64,000 nucleotides of DNA from positions 3,596,001-3,660,000 of the forward strand of contig NZ_CP109132.1 in assembly GCF_035918015.1 (NCBI RefSeq), written 5' to 3'. The stretch is from Streptomyces sp. NBC_01754. Its GTDB lineage: Bacteria > Actinomycetota > Actinomycetes > Streptomycetales > Streptomycetaceae. The notes beneath the pieces were generated by a model, which saw only the letters and a program-made list of their open reading frames with translations, was not told the origin of the DNA and did no database searches. This document shows, one piece after another, positions 60,647 to 64,000 of this stretch; within the stretch, counting starts at the first letter, position 1; each line of letters opens with the position of its first letter. Position numbers and translations under genes: made by a program.

Positions 60647-61156
60647 ATGACCGCAGCCCAGGAAATCCCCGCCCCCGAACCCGTCCTCCGCCGAGACCGG
60701 CTCGACTACACCCCCACCTCGCGCAGCGTCTCGCTCTGCCGGCATCGCGCCACCCGGCTCGTGACCCAGTGGGGGCACCCCCAGCTGGCTGGTGACACCG
60801 CGCTGCTGGTCAGCGAGTTGGCGACGAACGCCCTGTTGCACGGCTCGCTCCGGGGCCGTCTCTTCCGGGTGGAGCTGGCCCTCACCGCGACCGCCCTCCG
60901 CATCGCGGTCAGCGACCCTCGCGGGGAGCGGCTGCCGGGCCTGCGCGCGGCCGAGGACGACGAGTGCTACGGGCGGGGGCTCATGATCGTGGCGCAGCTC
61001 GCCGACGACTGGGGCGTCGAGCCGCGCACCGTGGGCAAGACGGTGTACGCCGAACTCTCCGTGCGGCGACCGGCGCCGGACATGCCGGTGGGCCCGCGCG
61101 CCGACCGCGCGGGCCCACCGGAAACACGTACCGCCGGGGCTGTCAGGCCCAGGTGA
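60647..61156 (+). CDS. RsbW-like ATP-binding protein of the WhiJ-type locus
   Basis: 169 aa. It is a GHKL ATPase with N box LLVSELATNALLHG near 46-59 and G box CYGRGLMIVAQLADDWG near 107-123. This is the anti-sigma-factor-type kinase fold often found divergent from WhiJ-like regulators. The ATG at 60647 follows GGAGG. The last 23 residues (from about 147) are encoded by a perfect terminator-type hairpin and probably lack function. It overlaps the facing bkdC stop by 14 bp. The 60399-60646 gap contains an AT-rich GATAATTATC palindrome at 60468-60477 that may be a promoter. Confidence 0.88.
   Translation: MTAAQEIPAPEPVLRRDRLDYTPTSRSVSLCRHRATRLVTQWGHPQLAGDTALLVSELATNALLHGSLRGRLFRVELALTATALRIAVSDPRGERLPGLRAAEDDECYGRGLMIVAQLADDWGVEPRTVGKTVYAELSVRRPAPDMPVGPRADRAGPPETRTAGAVRPR
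61085..61121. terminator. 16-bp perfect hairpin inside the end of the ATPase gene
   Basis: CCGGTGGGCCCGCGCG and its complement flank CCGAC. It lies 22-58 nt beyond the bkdC stop on the leftward strand and within the last codons of the rightward gene, so it probably ends the bkd operon. Confidence 0.7.
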
Positions 61157-62570
61157 TCAACCGCTTCGGCTGCTCCAGGATCGCCGCGACGTCCGCGAGG
61201 ACCTTGGAGCCCAGCTCCCCGTCGACCAGCCGGTGGTCGAACGACAGGGCCAGCGTGGTCACCTGACGGGGCTTCACCTTGCCCTTGTGGACCCACGGCT
61301 GGAGCTTGATGGCCCCGACCGCGAGGATCGCCGACTCACCCGGGTTGAGGATCGGGGTGCCGGTGTCCACGCCGAAGACTCCGACGTTGGTGATGGTCAC
61401 CGTGCCGCCCGCCATCGCCGCCGGGGACGTACGGCCCTCGCGGGCCGTGGAGACCAGCTCGCCCAGTGCCTCCGCGAGCTGCGGCAGGGTCTTCTCGTGC
61501 GCGTCCTTGATGTTCGGCACGATCAGGCCGCGCGGGGTGGCCGCGGCGATGCCCAGGTTGACGTAGTGCTTCTGGACGATCTCCTGGGCGGCCTCGTCCC
61601 AGGCGGCGTTGACCGCCGGGTTCCGCTTGATGGCGACCAGCAGGGCCTTGGCGATGATCAGGAGCGGGTTGACCCGCACCCCCGCCATGTCCTTGTCCTC
61701 CTTGAGCTCCGCGACCAGCTTCATCGTGCGCGTCACGTCCACGGTGACGAACTCGGTGACGTGCGGAGCCGTGAAGGCACTGCCGACCATGGCCTGAGCG
61801 ATGGCCTTGCGTACGCCCTTGACCGGGATACGGGTCTCCCGGGCGCCCTGGACGGCTGCCGCCGGGGCTGGGGCGACGGCCTGCGGCTCCTCGGCGGGTG
61901 CCGGCTGCGCGGGCTGCTCCGGCGTGGTCGGAGCCGCCGCCGCGTGGACGTCGTCGCGGGTGATGATCCCGCCCTCGCCGGTCGGGGTGACCGTGGCGAG
62001 GTCGATCCCGAGGTCCTTGGCGAGCTTGCGTACCGGCGGCTTGGCCAGCGGCCGCCCCTCGGACACCGGCGCGGACGCGGGTGCGGCGGGTGCCACCGCG
62101 GCGCGGCCGTTGAGCTCGGCCTGGACGGCTGCGGCGGCCGGGCCCGGGACCTCGACGGCCTTGCGGGCGCGCCGCTTGGTGGAGCTCTCCGCCACGCCGT
62201 ACCCGACGAGCACCGGCTGGCGGCCCTTGGGGGCCTCCTCCGCGTCCGGTTCCGGTACGGCCTCCTGTACGGATTCCGCTTGTGCCGGGGCGTCACCGCT
62301 GCCGGGCGCCACGTCCACCGCGATGATCACCTCCCCGACGTCGACGGTCGTGCCCTCGGGGAAGCGCAGCTCGTGCACCACCCCGTCGAACGGGATCGGC
62401 AGCTCGACCGCGGCCTTCGCCGTCTCGACCTCGCAGACCACCTGGCCGTCGGTGACGGTGTCGCCGGGCCGCACGTACCACTTGAGGATTTCCGCCTCGG
62501 TCAGTCCCTCGCCCACGTCGGGCATCTTGAACTCACGGAAGCGAGCAGACGTTTCGGTCATCGTCGTCAC
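61143..62570 (-). CDS. bkdC: dihydrolipoamide acyltransferase (E2) of a branched-chain 2-oxoacid dehydrogenase
   Basis: 475 aa. The N-terminal lipoyl domain has the modified Lys in CEVETAKAAVELP near 46-58. A Pro/Ala linker, a peripheral subunit-binding domain (PPVRKLAKDLGIDLATVTPTGEGG near 178-201) and a catalytic domain with SFDHRLVDGELG near 445-456 follow. It transfers isobutyryl, isovaleryl or 2-methylbutyryl groups to CoA, providing starters for branched fatty acids and polyketides. It is the last gene of bkdABC. The GTG at 62570 follows GGAGAGG. Confidence 0.95.
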   Translation of the reverse strand: MTTMTETSARFREFKMPDVGEGLTEAEILKWYVRPGDTVTDGQVVCEVETAKAAVELPIPFDGVVHELRFPEGTTVDVGEVIIAVDVAPGSGDAPAQAESVQEAVPEPDAEEAPKGRQPVLVGYGVAESSTKRRARKAVEVPGPAAAAVQAELNGRAAVAPAAPASAPVSEGRPLAKPPVRKLAKDLGIDLATVTPTGEGGIITRDDVHAAAAPTTPEQPAQPAPAEEPQAVAPAPAAAVQGARETRIPVKGVRKAIAQAMVGSAFTAPHVTEFVTVDVTRTMKLVAELKEDKDMAGVRVNPLLIIAKALLVAIKRNPAVNAAWDEAAQEIVQKHYVNLGIAAATPRGLIVPNIKDAHEKTLPQLAEALGELVSTAREGRTSPAAMAGGTVTITNVGVFGVDTGTPILNPGESAILAVGAIKLQPWVHKGKVKPRQVTTLALSFDHRLVDGELGSKVLADVAAILEQPKRLITWA

Positions 62571-62580
62571 GAACCTCTCC

Positions 62581-63561
62581 TCAGTACGCCAGCGAGCGGT
62601 CGACGGCGTCGAGCACGCGGTCGAGGCCCGGGAGGTACTCGTCCTCCAGCCGGGCCGGCGGGTACGGGGCGTGGTAGCCGCCGACCCTCAGCACCGGTGC
62701 CTCCAGATGGTAGAAGCAGCGCTCGGTGATCCGGGCGGCGATCTCGGCACCGGAGCCGTAGAACACCGGTGCCTCGTGGACCACGACGAGCCGGCCGGTC
62801 TTCTCGACCGACGCCTGCACCGCGTCGAAGTCGATCGGGGACATCGACCGCAGGTCCAGGACCTCCAGCGACTTGCCCTCCTCCTGCGCGGCGGCGGCGG
62901 CCTCCTGGCAGACCTTCACCATGGGGCCGTACGCCACGAGCGTGAGGTCCGTGCCCTCGCGGACGGTGGCGGCGCTGTGCAGCGGGCCGGGAATGGCCTC
63001 GGTGTCCAGCTCGCCCTTGTCCCAGTAACGCCGCTTCGGCTCGAAGAAGATGACCGGGTCGTCGCTCTGCACCGCCTGCTGGAGCATCCAGTAGGCGTCG
63101 CTCGGGTTGGACGGCGAGACGACCTTCAGACCGGCGACATGCGCGAACAGGGCCTCGGGCGACTCGCTGTGGTGCTCGACGGCGCCGATGCCGCCGCCGT
63201 ACGGGATGCGGATGACGACCGGCAGCTTGATCTTGCCGAGCGCGCGGGCGTGCATCTTGGCGAGCTGGGTGACGATCTGGTCGTACGCCGGGAAGACGAA
63301 GCCGTCGAACTGGATCTCCACGACCGGGCGGTAGCCGCGCAGGGCCATCCCGATCGCCGTACCGACGATGCCCGACTCGGCGAGCGGGGTGTCGATGACC
63401 CGGTCCTCGCCGAAGTCCTTCTGGAGTCCGTCCGTGATGCGGAAGACCCCGCCGAGCTTGCCGACGTCCTCGCCCATGATCAGGACCTTGGGGTCGGTCT
63501 CCAGGGCCTTGCGCAGCGATTCGTTGAGCGCCTTGGCGATGGACGTTTTCTGGGCGGCCAT
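62581..63561 (-). CDS. bkdB: 2-oxoacid dehydrogenase E1 beta subunit
   Basis: 326 aa, full length for E1 beta. LIMGEDVGKLGGVFRITDGL near 28-47, GMALRGYRPVVEIQFDGFV near 75-93 and KVVSPSNPSDAYWMLQQAV near 147-165 are the family core that lines the ThDP site with E1 alpha. It is separated from bkdA by 2 nt and from bkdC by 10 nt, so the three genes form one operon. Confidence 0.96.
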   Translation of the reverse strand: MAAQKTSIAKALNESLRKALETDPKVLIMGEDVGKLGGVFRITDGLQKDFGEDRVIDTPLAESGIVGTAIGMALRGYRPVVEIQFDGFVFPAYDQIVTQLAKMHARALGKIKLPVVIRIPYGGGIGAVEHHSESPEALFAHVAGLKVVSPSNPSDAYWMLQQAVQSDDPVIFFEPKRRYWDKGELDTEAIPGPLHSAATVREGTDLTLVAYGPMVKVCQEAAAAAQEEGKSLEVLDLRSMSPIDFDAVQASVEKTGRLVVVHEAPVFYGSGAEIAARITERCFYHLEAPVLRVGGYHAPYPPARLEDEYLPGLDRVLDAVDRSLAY

Positions 63562-63563
63562 GG

Positions 63564-64000
63564 CTAGTTGCCCTCCTCGGCGAACGATGCCTGGTAGGCG
63601 GCGTACTGGGCGCGCTCCTCGTCGACGAGCGGGTTGCCGTCGGCGTAGGTGTGGTCGAACATCGCCATCGGCTCGGGGTCGGGCATGGCCCGTACCGCCT
63701 CACGCACCCGCTTGCCGAGGGCCTCGCTCTCCTCGTCCAGCGCCGTGAAGTACGCGGCGTCCGCGAGGTCCTGCTTCTCCAGATAGGTGCGCACCCGGAG
63801 GATCGGGTCCTTGGACTCCCACGCCGCACGCTCCTCGTCCGCCCGGTACTTGGTCGGGTCGTCGGAGGTGGTGTGGGCGCCCATCCGGTAGGTGAACGCC
63901 TCCACGAGGGTCGGGCCCTCGCCCCGGCGGGCGCGCTCCAGCGCCGACCTGGTGACGGCGAGGCACGCCAGTACGTCGTTGCCGTCCACGCGGACGCCGG
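63564..64000 (-). CDS. bkdA: 2-oxoacid dehydrogenase E1 alpha subunit, C-terminal part (runs off the window)
   Basis: About 145 residues are visible. RVDGNDVLA starts the visible part, then GPTLVEAFTYRMGAHTTSDDPTKYR carries the conserved phosphorylation-loop/ThDP region of E1 alpha. The C-terminus ends YAAYQASFAEEGN. The N-terminal ThDP motif lies beyond the window. It decarboxylates 2-oxo acids from Val, Leu and Ile. Confidence 0.94.
   Translation of the reverse strand, partial: GVRVDGNDVLACLAVTRSALERARRGEGPTLVEAFTYRMGAHTTSDDPTKYRADEERAAWESKDPILRVRTYLEKQDLADAAYFTALDEESEALGKRVREAVRAMPDPEPMAMFDHTYADGNPLVDEERAQYAAYQASFAEEGN

Overview
The window is very GC-rich with Streptomyces-type gene structure: GTG starts, ATGA/GTGA stop-start overlaps, many TAnnnT -10 boxes sitting 6-7 nt before a start codon, AfsR/SARP, WhiJ-type and SpoIIE-PP2C regulators, a K15-type DD-transpeptidase and GTTTCACGTGAAAC parS sites. 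It is almost certainly chromosomal DNA of a Streptomyces or close relative. The order metG, aspS, a FadE-like dehydrogenase, a DD-peptidase and bkdABC resembles, from memory, the S. coelicolor core chromosome around SCO3792-SCO3817. The parS sites agree with a position in the oriC-proximal arm.

Region 1 (1-0.7 kb) is the 5' end of a tryptophanyl-tRNA synthetase gene read leftwards. It is preceded by what looks like a complete ribosome-mediated attenuator: a 13-codon leader peptide with one Trp codon inside a hairpin, whose far arm can alternatively pair with the terminator.

Region 2 (0.8-20.4 kb) is a catabolic island. A CE1758/CE1759-type luciferase monooxygenase and flavin reductase pair faces a leftward operon: MHS transporter, two alpha/beta hydrolases and a maleate-isomerase-like racemase. 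After a TetR gene comes a tightly coupled rightward operon: PDR-type reductase, CarAa-like Rieske oxygenase, C-C hydrolase-like protein, a 43-aa membrane miniprotein, an M20-fold protein without its usual metal ligands, a 26-codon bridging ORF, LigB-type extradiol dioxygenase, MhpC-like hydrolase, a second luciferase-family oxidoreductase and an MmgE/PrpD protein. A divergent IclR gene then precedes 2-hydroxypentadienoate hydratase, acylating acetaldehyde dehydrogenase and 4-hydroxy-2-oxovalerate aldolase. The logic is aromatic uptake, ring hydroxylation, meta-cleavage, C-C hydrolysis, and pyruvate plus acetyl-CoA. The substrate is unknown. Several proteins have non-canonical active sites, which makes this the best candidate for undescribed chemistry.

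Region 3 (20.5-50 kb) is mostly core: universal stress protein, a MerR-PP2C fusion, membrane proteins, S4 RNA-binding protein, a PhoX-type phosphatase with a PHO box, a VWA protein, a two-component system, metG, an L,D-transpeptidase-like lipoprotein, aspS, a multidomain SpoIIE phosphatase, AI-2E exporter family protein, pirin, SseB-like protein, acyl-CoA dehydrogenase, M18 aminopeptidase, an AfsR-like regulator, a DUF4232 lipoprotein and an NHLRC2-like protein.

Region 4 (50-52 kb) is a small scar: a methyltransferase and two gene remnants that appear truncated towards each other.

Region 5 (52-64 kb) holds a LURP-one-like gene, a perfect parS inside a 34-bp palindrome, a nitrilase-family amidase, a mycothiol-dependent isomerase-like protein, a GntR-MFS operon, a solo AAA ATPase, a K15-type DD-transpeptidase, a WhiJ-type regulatory cluster with two DUF397 genes, and bkdC, bkdB and the 3' part of bkdA.
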